A stretch of DNA of 39,117 nucleotides. Origin: a virus. The stretch spans positions 1 to 39,117 of the IMG/VR virus record IMGVR_UViG_3300010149_000051. One strand, 5' to 3'. The number at the start of each line of letters is the position of its first letter. Positions within the stretch are counted from its first letter, which is position 1. Position numbers and translations under genes: made by a program. Under the pieces are notes generated by a model that was not told the DNA's origin, made no database searches, and was given only the letters and a program-made list of their open reading frames with translations. Of this stretch, positions 1 through 7,069 are shown in pieces.

Positions 1-417
1 AACAAACTCCTCGAGGAGATGAAAAATGATGATTTTTTTAAAGATTTGTTAGTAATTAAAAATAATACAAGATCTCTCACAGAAGATGAGTATATGAAAA
101 ACTTGCTTTCTTATAAATATATTTTAAATCCTATAGGCGTGTTAGAAGCTTTTAATGTAAGATCTTTTGAAGTACTTTATAGTAATAGAATTCTGCTTCA
201 ACAAGTTACAAGAGAGTATAAAAGACATAATAGCTTAATTAAAGGTTTCAATAATTGTATAACTTTTACTGATCTTAATGAATTAAAAAATAAATTAAAA
301 AACACGAGATTAGAAAATAAAAGTTTTTATATTGAAAATAATTTACAAAAAAGGTTAAATACACTAAAGAATGAAAAATTTAATATTAGCTTCAGTTGTA
401 ACAAAAAAGTCGTATGA
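1..417 (+). CDS. Glycosyltransferase, C-terminal part (cut by left edge)
   Basis: The reading frame is open from base 1. The first ATG, at 19, has a GAGGAG directly against it with no spacer, so it is probably internal and the gene probably begins outside the window. The visible 138 codons resemble the C-terminal half of a GT-B glycosyltransferase of the CgeB/GT1 type: a short helix-rich lead-in, then a stretch reading YILNPIG...RSFEVLYSNRILLQ. This is the usual 'R-x-FE-x-L-x-S/A-x-x-x-LL' donor-site segment, and it is followed by a segment typical of the terminal helix. Its last 47 bases overlap the next glycosyltransferase. It would transfer a sugar from a nucleotide-sugar donor; acceptor and sugar cannot be read from the sequence. 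The family call rests on one motif and is only moderate. Confidence 0.45.
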   Translation, partial: NKLLEEMKNDDFFKDLLVIKNNTRSLTEDEYMKNLLSYKYILNPIGVLEAFNVRSFEVLYSNRILLQQVTREYKRHNSLIKGFNNCITFTDLNELKNKLKNTRLENKSFYIENNLQKRLNTLKNEKFNISFSCNKKVV

Positions 418-1225
418 AGAATTTTTATTGTTAGATTATACAATAGAATTATTTCATAAAAATCAAACTATTATTTGGTATCTAAGTACTGATTCTTATG
501 TAAAAGAAAAGTTACACAATAAAGAAAAATACAAAATACAAAATCTAATAGAATCAGATGATGGATCACACGGTACAAGTAATGATTTAAAAAACAGTAT
601 TCATATGAAAATGATGATGACAAAATTTGATGCTTGCGAATTAGCATTAAAAGAAAATAATTATGTAATATTTTTAGATAGTGATACTTTCTTTGTTAGA
701 AGTTTCGAGGATAAATTTTTAAGTCTCTTAGAAAATAAAGAAATTGACTTTATTGTTTCACCACATCATACTGAAAATAAAAAACTTGAGGCTGACGTAG
801 GACATTTTAACGGTGGTTTTTTCGTGGCTAAATCTAAAGAGTGTTTAAAAATCTGGAAAGAAATATCAGTTAATTATAAAAAATTAAATATGTTTTACGA
901 GCAGCAGCCTTTAGAACATGCGATAAAAGAGTTTATGACCTTAAGTGCTCCAATAAATTATAATATTGGCTGGTGGAGAATGAATGAAAACAATACAAGA
1001 TCTAGATATGATACATTAAGACTTGAAAACGATAAAATATATTTTCTCAATAGACCCGCAATATTTTTTCATGCACATACTCTCAAAGACTTAGATTATA
1101 AAAACTACGGTGAAGATATGTTAATTAAGATATATTATTTAATGAAAATTTCTAATAATGCTAATTACAAAAAAATTATGAATAAGATTTCTTATTTAAA
1201 GGTGATAAAAGATGAAGTTTGTTAA
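371..1225 (+). CDS. GT-A-fold glycosyltransferase with DSD motif
   Basis: A 284-aa protein with the layout of a GT-A nucleotide-diphospho-sugar transferase. A beta strand leads into FLDSDTFF, where D103 and D105 form the D-x-D motif that binds the metal and donor diphosphate. About 40 residues later comes HFNGGFF (N147-G149), the acceptor-side turn common in this fold, and a Trp/His-rich C-terminal part (GWWRMN, FFHAHT). No signal peptide or membrane helix is seen, so it should act in the cytoplasm. The ATG at 371 lies inside the preceding gene and has only a weak Shine-Dalgarno sequence, so translation is probably coupled. It overlaps the next gene by 14 bases. The fold is fairly clear; family number, donor and acceptor are not. 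Confidence 0.7.
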   Translation: MKNLILASVVTKKSYEEFLLLDYTIELFHKNQTIIWYLSTDSYVKEKLHNKEKYKIQNLIESDDGSHGTSNDLKNSIHMKMMMTKFDACELALKENNYVIFLDSDTFFVRSFEDKFLSLLENKEIDFIVSPHHTENKKLEADVGHFNGGFFVAKSKECLKIWKEISVNYKKLNMFYEQQPLEHAIKEFMTLSAPINYNIGWWRMNENNTRSRYDTLRLENDKIYFLNRPAIFFHAHTLKDLDYKNYGEDMLIKIYYLMKISNNANYKKIMNKISYLKVIKDEVC

Positions 1226-2021
1226 GTATTTTGAGTTTGAAAATAACGATCCTGTTAAAACTGAAGAAAATCTAATAAATAGTTTAAAGACAAACAAAAT
1301 TGATTCAAAATTTATAATAGCAAATTGCAATTTTGCGTATTTAATTAATACAAAAGGTTTAGAATTTACTCAAAAAGTAATAAACAAATATTTGAGTCAT
1401 AAAAATATTGTATTTATATGCCAGCACATACTAGGTTATAAATTAAATTGGGGTCACGGTCTTGTTTTTTCCCCACATGCATCGCTAAAAGATAGTTTTA
1501 TTCCTATTTCGCATTACTCAATTAATTATAATAAAGATATTATACCTTTTGAAAAAAGAAAATTAACATGTTCATTTGTAGGAAGTTTTAGCACACACCC
1601 AACAAGAAGCTTGCTTTATCAAGTTTATTCAAACTATAACGACTTTTTAATTAAAGACACAGGTGAATGGCATTTTTTAAATAATGAAAAAAAGTTAGAA
1701 AGAGAAGAGTTTTATATAGAAAGCTTAAAAAATTCTAAATTTGTATTTTGTCCTCGAGGAACAGGCCCAGGTTCTATAAGATTTTGGGAAGCTATTGCAT
1801 CAAAATGTATTCCTATATTAATAAGTAATGAAATTAAGGTACCTGAAATTATTAAAAATGATATAATTTTTATAAATCAATATCAAGATATTCTACTTAT
1901 TGATAATTTAATTAAACTTAAAAAAATTAACAAAGAAAGACTATATAGAAATTATTGCAATTTATATAGCAATGAAAATTCTTATAAGTCCATACTAAAT
2001 TTTCTAGAAAAGTCTAATTAA
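1212..2021 (+). CDS. Exostosin-like (GT47-type) glycosyltransferase
   Basis: A 269-aa protein. The C-terminal half reads FVFCPRGTGPGSIRFWEA and then CIPILISNE, which is the exostosin/GT47 signature: an Arg-Gly-rich loop, a Glu (E193) in RFWE that contacts the donor, and a 'P-I/V-L/I' strand. The N-terminal half is a Rossmann-like alpha/beta region containing SFVGSF and a His/Thr loop. The start is supported by AAGG at 1199-1202, nine bases upstream. It is the third gene in the cassette, overlapping the previous gene by 14 bases and the next by one (TAATG). At 269 aa it is shorter than eukaryotic exostosins but normal for viral and bacterial members. Substrate unknown. Confidence 0.65.
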   Translation: MKFVKYFEFENNDPVKTEENLINSLKTNKIDSKFIIANCNFAYLINTKGLEFTQKVINKYLSHKNIVFICQHILGYKLNWGHGLVFSPHASLKDSFIPISHYSINYNKDIIPFEKRKLTCSFVGSFSTHPTRSLLYQVYSNYNDFLIKDTGEWHFLNNEKKLEREEFYIESLKNSKFVFCPRGTGPGSIRFWEAIASKCIPILISNEIKVPEIIKNDIIFINQYQDILLIDNLIKLKKINKERLYRNYCNLYSNENSYKSILNFLEKSN

Positions 2022-2221
2022 TGGAAAAAATTTATATAAAAGGCAGGTCTGATGGTTTGGGCAACAGAATGGAACAATTAATTAACTTAGAATATTTTTC
2101 AAGTATTCATAATTTAAAATTTGTCTACTACTGGAATAACATAGGCGCACAACAAAGAGATAATTTTAAAATAGACTTTAATTCAAAAAATATAGAAATA
2201 AAATATTTTAGTCTCAAATGA
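2021..2221 (+). pseudogene. Truncated glycosyltransferase remnant (GLGNRM motif)
   Basis: Only 66 codons. The N-terminus contains GLGNRMEQLINLEY. A GLGNR/GLGNQ loop right after the first strand is the donor-phosphate loop of fucosyltransferase-like GT-B enzymes, which normally continue for more than 200 residues. Here the frame stops at 2219-2221 and an 82-base spacer with terminator-like and promoter-like sequence follows. None of the three forward frames in the spacer continues the protein for more than a few codons, so this looks like a deletion rather than a simple frameshift. The start is coupled to the previous stop (TAATG) without its own Shine-Dalgarno. A short functional peptide cannot be excluded, but a complete enzyme can. 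Confidence 0.55.
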
Positions 2222-2229
2222 ATTTAATC

Positions 2230-2270
2230 ATACTTTTGTATTAAAAAGTGTATAAATTTTTGTTCTTTTT
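2230..2270 (+). terminator. AT-rich hairpin with U-rich tail
   Basis: ACTTTT (2232-2237) and AAAAGT (2244-2249) are perfect inverted repeats around a six-base loop, and the stem can be extended by a U-G and an A-U pair. The run TTTTTGTTCTTTTTT (2256-2270) follows. This is the form of an intrinsic terminator, but the stem has only one G-C pair, so it would be weak. It lies between the glycosyltransferase cassette and the next promoter, where termination would make sense. Confidence 0.35.
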
Positions 2271-2288
2271 TAAATAGTTTATTATAAT
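2260..2288 (+). promoter_or_regulatory. Sigma70-like promoter before the Cas4-like nuclease
   Basis: A perfect -10 box TATAAT (2283-2288) lies 17 bases after TTGTTC (2260-2265), which matches the first three bases of the -35 consensus. Transcription would begin near 2295, leaving a very short leader before the ATG at 2303. It sits in the only non-coding gap of notable length near the left end, so it is a good candidate host-polymerase promoter for the 2303-7066 genes. In DNA this AT-rich a TATAAT occurs often by chance; spacing and position raise the call. Confidence 0.5.
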
Positions 2289-2302
2289 ATTGACATATTA
2301 GT

Positions 2303-3169
2303 ATGAAAGTAAGCAATATGTCTGAAGATGGATTAAATAAAAAAGTAAAAAATTACGTATCTTTTTCTGAAATAAAGCAGTGGAAAGATTGTGGTTGGCG
2401 TCATAAACTTTTATATATTGACAAAATTGGTACCTTTGAAGATTCGCCACATCTTCATTATGGAACTATAATACACGATGCAGTTGAAAATCTATTAAAA
2501 ACTGGTACAGTTGACTTAGATATTGTAAAGGAAAAAATAGAAAAAACTTGGGACGATGCAGGGTTTGACAGCAGTGACTATATAGTACTACAGGAAAATA
2601 AAGCGATGCTGCAAGGCTGGAAATATAAACACAATAGTTTAAACAACTGGATAGAATGGTCAAATGCTTGCTTAGAAAGGCTTCCTAGTTTTTTAGAAGA
2701 AAACTTTCCAGGATATTCTTTGTTTAACGCAGAAGAACAGTTATTTGAAGATATAGAGTTTAATAATAAAAAGTTTAAAGGTTTTATAGACTGCATTCTA
2801 AAGGTCCCTACAAGCAAAGGTGATAAGTACTGGATAATAGATTGGAAAACATCATCAGGTAGAGGCTGGGCTAAAAGTAAACAGCAAGATATTTCATTTA
2901 TTTCACAGCTAGTTCTATACAAACATTTCTGGGCCAAAAAACACAACATACCTTTAAACAAGATCAATTGTGGCTTTGTTTTATTGAAGAAGGTTAAAAA
3001 GACAGAAAAAACTTGTCAATTAATAAAAGTCCCAACTGGCCCTAAGACTATGGAAAGATCATTGAAGTTAATGAGTAGCATGTTAAAAACTGTTGAACAA
3101 CAAAGGTATCTTAAGAATAGAAATTCTTGTATGTTTTGTGAATTTTACAATACAATGCATTGTTTATAG
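2303..3169 (+). CDS. Cas4/AddB-like PD-(D/E)XK nuclease with Fe-S cysteines
   Basis: A 288-aa RecB-family nuclease. Motifs appear in the expected order: G54-x3-H58, D163 in GFIDCIL, D180-W-K182 in IIDWKTS (the D-x-K catalytic pair), and Q202-L-V-L-Y206, the Q-x3-Y motif of the RecB/AddB/Cas4 group. Four cysteines, C30 near the N-terminus and C276, C279 and C287 at the C-terminus (CxxC...C), match the 4Fe-4S cluster layout of AddB and Cas4. It should be a Mg-dependent DNA exonuclease acting on DNA ends in the cytoplasm. The ATG at 2303 has no clear Shine-Dalgarno; an in-frame ATG at 2318 would remove five residues and is a possible true start. No cas1 or cas2 is nearby, so a role in phage recombination or host DNA breakdown is likelier than CRISPR adaptation. 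Confidence 0.85.
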   Translation: MKVSNMSEDGLNKKVKNYVSFSEIKQWKDCGWRHKLLYIDKIGTFEDSPHLHYGTIIHDAVENLLKTGTVDLDIVKEKIEKTWDDAGFDSSDYIVLQENKAMLQGWKYKHNSLNNWIEWSNACLERLPSFLEENFPGYSLFNAEEQLFEDIEFNNKKFKGFIDCILKVPTSKGDKYWIIDWKTSSGRGWAKSKQQDISFISQLVLYKHFWAKKHNIPLNKINCGFVLLKKVKKTEKTCQLIKVPTGPKTMERSLKLMSSMLKTVEQQRYLKNRNSCMFCEFYNTMHCL

Positions 3170-3194
3170 AATAACAAAAACAGGAGACTAAGTA

Positions 3195-4427
3195 TTGAGT
3201 AAAAAGAAGATAATAGTTTTAAGCGACCATGCCCTTTCAACGAGTGGTGTAGGTGTACAAACTAGACACTTAATAAATGGTTTAATAAAAAAAGGATGCT
3301 GGACTTTTAAACAATTAGGTGCAGCAATAAAACACTCAGATTACAATTTAAAAAAAGTAAACGATGATTTTATTATTAAACCTATAGATGGTTTTGGTAA
3401 TAAAGAACTTATGCGTAACATTCTCATTACAGAAAAACCTGACGCAATTATAATATTTACAGACCCAAGATTTTTTCACTGGCTTTTTGAAATAGAAGAT
3501 GAAATACATCAAGTATGTCCTATTTTTTGGTGGCATGTTTGGGATAATAGACCAGCGCCATTATTTAACAACTGGATGTATGAAGCAACAGACGCAATAA
3601 ATTGTCATTCTTATTTGACTTATCAAATGTGCTCTGAAAGTTTTCCTAAGAAATCTAGGTTTATTCCTCACGCATTACCTGATGATATTTTTTATGAAAT
3701 TTCTAATGAAGAAAAAGTTAATTTTAAAACAAAAGTATTGAGCAAAGATAAAAAAGATTATTTTGTTGCATTTTGGGCTAATAGAAATGCTAGAAGAAAA
3801 AGACCTGGGGACTTATTGCATTCTTGGAAGTTGTTTTTAGATAAAACTAAAAAAAGAGATGCAATCTTAATAATGCATACAGATCCATTCGACAGAGAAG
3901 GTGTCAACATACCTAAAATAATTAAGATGTTAGATATTAAGGATAACGTTGCTATATCAACTGATAAAATTGATTTCGATGAAATGAATATTATGTATAA
4001 TATATCAGACATTACTTTAAATATAAGTTTTGCTGAAGGATTTGGCTTATCTACCTTAGAGTCTATGCAAACAGGTACTCCAATTGTATCTGTAGCAACT
4101 GGTGGTCTAACACGACAAGTAATTGATCACAGAGATAATTCTGAAAATGGCGTTGCTATAAAGCCGACTTTAAAATCACTTGTAGGCAGTCAAAATGTTC
4201 CTTATATATACGAAGATTATGTGCTGCCCGAAGATGTTGCAAATGGTATTTATAAAATGTACTCGCTAAACCATGAAGAAAAGATAGCTTTATCTAAAAA
4301 AGTTAAAAAATACGCTAGAGAAGAATTTTCATATGAAAAAACAATAGACTTATGGCACGATTCTTTAACAGATACAATTAAAAACTGGAAAGAAAATAGA
4401 AACAATATTTGTTTGGAGGAATTTTAA
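3195..4427 (+). CDS. GT-B glycosyltransferase (GT4 type), TTG start
   Basis: A 410-aa GT4-type enzyme. The N-terminal domain carries the glycine-rich acceptor-side loop (STSGVGVQTRHLINGL) and the C-terminal domain the retaining E-x7-E motif: E281 in FAEGFG and E289 in STLES, followed by GTPIVSVATGG. The mid-protein stretch ANRNARRKRPGDLL is basic and could bind the donor phosphates. The TTG at 3195 is chosen because AGGAG (3182-3186) lies eight bases upstream. The next gene begins with no gap and in the same frame. Cytoplasmic, no membrane segment. Possible targets are virion protein, host glycan or DNA; the sequence does not decide. Confidence 0.8.
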   Translation: MSKKKIIVLSDHALSTSGVGVQTRHLINGLIKKGCWTFKQLGAAIKHSDYNLKKVNDDFIIKPIDGFGNKELMRNILITEKPDAIIIFTDPRFFHWLFEIEDEIHQVCPIFWWHVWDNRPAPLFNNWMYEATDAINCHSYLTYQMCSESFPKKSRFIPHALPDDIFYEISNEEKVNFKTKVLSKDKKDYFVAFWANRNARRKRPGDLLHSWKLFLDKTKKRDAILIMHTDPFDREGVNIPKIIKMLDIKDNVAISTDKIDFDEMNIMYNISDITLNISFAEGFGLSTLESMQTGTPIVSVATGGLTRQVIDHRDNSENGVAIKPTLKSLVGSQNVPYIYEDYVLPEDVANGIYKMYSLNHEEKIALSKKVKKYAREEFSYEKTIDLWHDSLTDTIKNWKENRNNICLEEF

Positions 4428-5636
4428 TTGAAAAATATTTTAGTAGTAGGTCCTTTATTATCAATATCAGGATATGGATATCATAGTAGACAAATATTTG
4501 ATTATTTTTTTAATCAAAGCAACGTTAAAGTCTCTTGTGCTATTTTGCCTTGGGGAAATACTTCTTGGTTTGTTAATAAAACTTCTGAAGATGGTTTAAT
4601 TGGAAATATTATAGACACAGCTGTTGATATAAAATCTATATCACATAGCGAATACGATTTAGCAATTCATATACAGCTACCAAACGAATGGAATACAACT
4701 TTTGCGAATAAAAACATAGGTGTTTCTGCCTATGTTGAAACTGATATATGTTCAAAAACATGGATTGATAAAACTTTGTCTATGGATTTAGTAGTAGTAC
4801 CTAGCATTTTTACTAAAGACGTTATATTAAATTCTTCATCTAATATTTCACAAAGAGAACACTTAGATAAAAAAGTAAAAGTTGTTGCTGAATATTATCA
4901 TGTTAATTTCGACAAAGAAGAAAAAAGTGAGTGTTTAAATCTTAATAGTTTGCTTTCTGGTATAAACACAGGATTTAACTATCTTTCAGTCGGTCAACTA
5001 ACTTCAGAGTCTGAGGTCTGTGATCGAAAAAACTTAATTGAAACTTTGAGATATTTTTGTAATCATTTTAAAGACAATAAAGATGTTGGTTTAATATTGA
5101 AAACTTCGATTGGAAGATCAACAACGCACGATAAAGATAAAACTAAAGATATTTTTAGTAATATTATAAAGCAAATAAAAGGAAATTCTGAATATCCTAA
5201 AGTGTATATTATGCACGGCGACTTAGCTATTGATGAACTATACACGCTATATTCACATGATAAAGTCAATTGTTATTTAACTTTAACAAAAGGTGAAGGA
5301 TATGGTCTTCCTTTACTAGAATCAGCGCGATGTGGTTTGCCTGTTATTGCGACTAACTGGTCAGGTCACTTAGACTTTTTAGGAAAAGATTTTCTAGAAG
5401 TTGATTATGATCTAGTACCTATTCCTGATGAAAAAATCGATAACAATATTTTTGTTAAGAATTCAAAGTGGGCAAAAGTTAAAAAAGATAGTGTCATAAA
5501 ACAATTAGAATATTCACATAAAAATCACAACAAGATAAAAGAAAAGTCAAAAGAATTAAGTAGAAAAATTATTGAAAAATTTTGCAAAGAAAAAGTTGTT
5601 AAAAAGTACGATAAAATATTTAAGGAATACATATAG
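4428..5636 (+). CDS. Second tandem GT-B glycosyltransferase, TTG start
   Basis: A 402-aa GT4-type protein. The N-terminus reads VVGPLLSISGYGYHSRQI, the glycine loop of the acceptor domain. The C-terminal domain has KGEGYGLPLLESARCGLPV with E290 and E298 forming the E-x7-E motif. It resembles the gene before it in plan but differs enough that a recent duplication is unlikely. The TTG start at 4428 is supported by GGAGGA (4415-4420), seven bases upstream inside the previous coding end. The previous TAA and this TTG are adjacent and in frame. The C-terminal tail is Lys-rich and helical. Donor and acceptor unknown; it may act sequentially with its neighbour on the same acceptor. Confidence 0.78.
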   Translation: MKNILVVGPLLSISGYGYHSRQIFDYFFNQSNVKVSCAILPWGNTSWFVNKTSEDGLIGNIIDTAVDIKSISHSEYDLAIHIQLPNEWNTTFANKNIGVSAYVETDICSKTWIDKTLSMDLVVVPSIFTKDVILNSSSNISQREHLDKKVKVVAEYYHVNFDKEEKSECLNLNSLLSGINTGFNYLSVGQLTSESEVCDRKNLIETLRYFCNHFKDNKDVGLILKTSIGRSTTHDKDKTKDIFSNIIKQIKGNSEYPKVYIMHGDLAIDELYTLYSHDKVNCYLTLTKGEGYGLPLLESARCGLPVIATNWSGHLDFLGKDFLEVDYDLVPIPDEKIDNNIFVKNSKWAKVKKDSVIKQLEYSHKNHNKIKEKSKELSRKIIEKFCKEKVVKKYDKIFKEYI

Positions 5637-5978
5637 ATGGACTATTTATTATCAAATTATTTAGAAATACTGTGTATTTTGTTTTTTATTTTAGCGATTT
5701 TTTTCGGTTATTTTTGTATAAAATTTGCACTAATTATTGTAAGCATTCAAGATTCTATAGAAGAATGTCTTAATGTTATTGATGAAAAATATGCAAAAAT
5801 AACGGGTATATTAGAAATACCTTTGTTTTTTGATAGTCCAGAAATTAAAAGAATGCTTAGTGAATTAAAAGATGTAAAGCTTTCAATACTTTATATTGCA
5901 AATAGATTAAGCCCAAAAGACTTAAGATTTAAAGAAGAAAAGGAAGATAATGACAAATCAGACAGAAAAAAAGGCTAA
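5637..5978 (+). CDS. Small one-helix membrane protein
   Basis: A 113-aa protein with one strongly hydrophobic segment at about residues 8-36, then a soluble helical region and a charged tail ending KSDRKKG. No cleavage site is evident, so the segment is probably an uncleaved anchor. The ATG directly follows the TAG of the previous gene, with AAGGA (5622-5626) ten bases upstream, and the 3' end overlaps the sigma-factor gene by 29 bases. I recall small proteins with this plan (one N-terminal helix, then an acidic helical pair) near late-transcription genes in marine T4-like phages, but I cannot name a function. The single helix plus a long soluble domain is not the usual form of a holin. Confidence 0.6.
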   Translation: MDYLLSNYLEILCILFFILAIFFGYFCIKFALIIVSIQDSIEECLNVIDEKYAKITGILEIPLFFDSPEIKRMLSELKDVKLSILYIANRLSPKDLRFKEEKEDNDKSDRKKG

Positions 5979-6678
5979 GTCTAAAAAAAAAAGAAATTAT
6001 TATTTTACTAGCGTTACACAAGAAAAAATAATTGAATATCAAAATTGTAATACAAAAAGAAAAAAAGATTCAATTTATAGTGAGCATATACACCCAGCAT
6101 TCACTGAGCTAGTTCACAACCTAGTTTCAGTATACAAATACAAGTCTGCTAATGAAAATATTTTGCATTTAAAGTCTGACTGCGTTGCTTTTTTATTTGA
6201 AACAATTCATAAATGGAACCCAGATAAAGGAACAAAAGCCTTTAGTTATTTCAATGTAGTAGCAAAAAACTGGCTTACTATAAATTCAAGAAGGCTTTTA
6301 AAACATGCTAGAAGAAGTGTATGTATAGATGTTCCAGAAGATTTTACATTAGACGAAAAAAGAAACTTAGCTGAAATTGATATAGTAATGTCACATGAAG
6401 AAGTTATGCTTAAAAAAGAAAGATATAATGCTATTAACGAAATGTTTTGTTATATAAAAGGTCTTCTCAAGGACGATAGAGATATAAGATGTATAAATGC
6501 TATAATACATGTGTTTAATAATATTGATAGCTTAGATTATTTAAACAAACGTGCTGTTTTTGTTTACTTAAGAGAAATTTCAGGCTTAAATAGTCCAGAA
6601 TTGAGCTCTTCTTTGTCTAATATACGCAAGCATTATAGAAAAACTATTGGTCCAAGCAATATGTTTGATTTGTTTTAA
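5950..6678 (+). CDS. 55: T4 gp55-like late sigma factor
   Basis: A 242-aa protein. Residues about 75-115 contain WNPDKGTKAFSYFNVVAKNW, the sigma-region-2-like helix conserved in T4 gp55 and its cyanophage relatives, which binds the polymerase coiled coil and the late -10 element. There is no region 4, as expected, since gp55 recognises only a -10-like box. The protein ends PSNMFDLF, a short hydrophobic/acidic tail like the sliding-clamp-binding ends of T4 gp55 and gp33, through which the clamp activates late transcription. The N-terminus is very Lys-rich and includes a run of ten A at 5983-5992. AGGAAG (5941-5946) supports the ATG. It lies upstream of the virion block it would be expected to switch on. 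Confidence 0.72.
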   Translation: MTNQTEKKAKSKKKRNYYFTSVTQEKIIEYQNCNTKRKKDSIYSEHIHPAFTELVHNLVSVYKYKSANENILHLKSDCVAFLFETIHKWNPDKGTKAFSYFNVVAKNWLTINSRRLLKHARRSVCIDVPEDFTLDEKRNLAEIDIVMSHEEVMLKKERYNAINEMFCYIKGLLKDDRDIRCINAIIHVFNNIDSLDYLNKRAVFVYLREISGLNSPELSSSLSNIRKHYRKTIGPSNMFDLF

Positions 6679-6688
6679 GGATTTAAAT

Positions 6689-7066
6689 ATGGATGATAAG
6701 AAAATAGGAAGCATTTCACAAAAAATGGATAAAAACGACAAAAAAGAAAATCAGATTAGAAACTTTGCTGATATTCTTGACACAATTGATTCTTTAGAAG
6801 ATAAAAAAAAGATGTTGTGGAAGGAAATATATGAGAATGCTTTGGAAGATAGAGAAAAGTCTAAGTTGTTGTTTAATGACGCTTATATTTCTATGCAAGG
6901 TGGTGTTAATGAACATATGAATATCGGTTCGATAATGTCGAAGTACATAGAAAGAATGAGCAAGTCAAACGATCAAATTTTAAAATTAGCTGAGCTAATT
7001 GCAAAAGAAGAGGAAAAGTCTGAAGCAATATCAAGCGATGATATATTTAGTCAAATAAATGGATAA
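6689..7066 (+). CDS. Small helical protein next to late sigma factor
   Basis: 125 aa. The ATG at 6689 is preferred over the in-frame ATG at 6647, which lies inside the sigma-factor gene, because TAAGG (6676-6680) lies eight bases before it. The protein is charged and almost entirely helical. It has a conserved-looking core, LWKEIYENALEDRE through KYIERM and DQILKLAELI, which suggests a helical bundle or coiled coil. It ends in an acidic/hydrophobic tail, SSDDIFSQING. I recall similar proteins in marine T4-like phages without a firm function. Options are a late-transcription co-activator (T4 gp33-like role) or a small packaging protein. The first is suggested only by linkage and the DDIF tail. 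Confidence 0.55.
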   Translation: MDDKKIGSISQKMDKNDKKENQIRNFADILDTIDSLEDKKKMLWKEIYENALEDREKSKLLFNDAYISMQGGVNEHMNIGSIMSKYIERMSKSNDQILKLAELIAKEEEKSEAISSDDIFSQING

Positions 7067-7069
7067 ATT

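Noticed and set aside
112-119. TATAAATA, the T4 late promoter word, here and at several places such as 11171 and 17803
   Set aside because: These copies lie inside genes, far from the next start, and the word is expected often by chance in sequence this AT-rich.
2578-2967. Open frame of 129 codons on the minus strand inside the nuclease gene
   Set aside because: It is antisense to a gene with complete catalytic motifs, has no ribosome site or recognisable domain, and AT-rich coding DNA often leaves such shadows.
2303-3169. CRISPR adaptation gene cas4
   Set aside because: The nuclease has Cas4-like features, but there are no cas1, cas2 or repeat arrays, and similar enzymes occur widely as phage and bacterial recombination nucleases.
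5960-5978. Slippery A-AAA-AAA sequence near the end of the membrane-protein gene, suggesting a -1 frameshift fusion to the sigma factor
   Set aside because: The sigma-factor gene is in the +1 frame relative to the membrane-protein gene, so a -1 shift would not join them, and the sigma gene has its own ribosome site.
6647-6688. Upstream ATG that would lengthen the 125-aa helical protein by 14 residues
   Set aside because: It lies inside the sigma-factor gene and lacks a ribosome site; the ATG at 6689 has TAAGG at the right distance.
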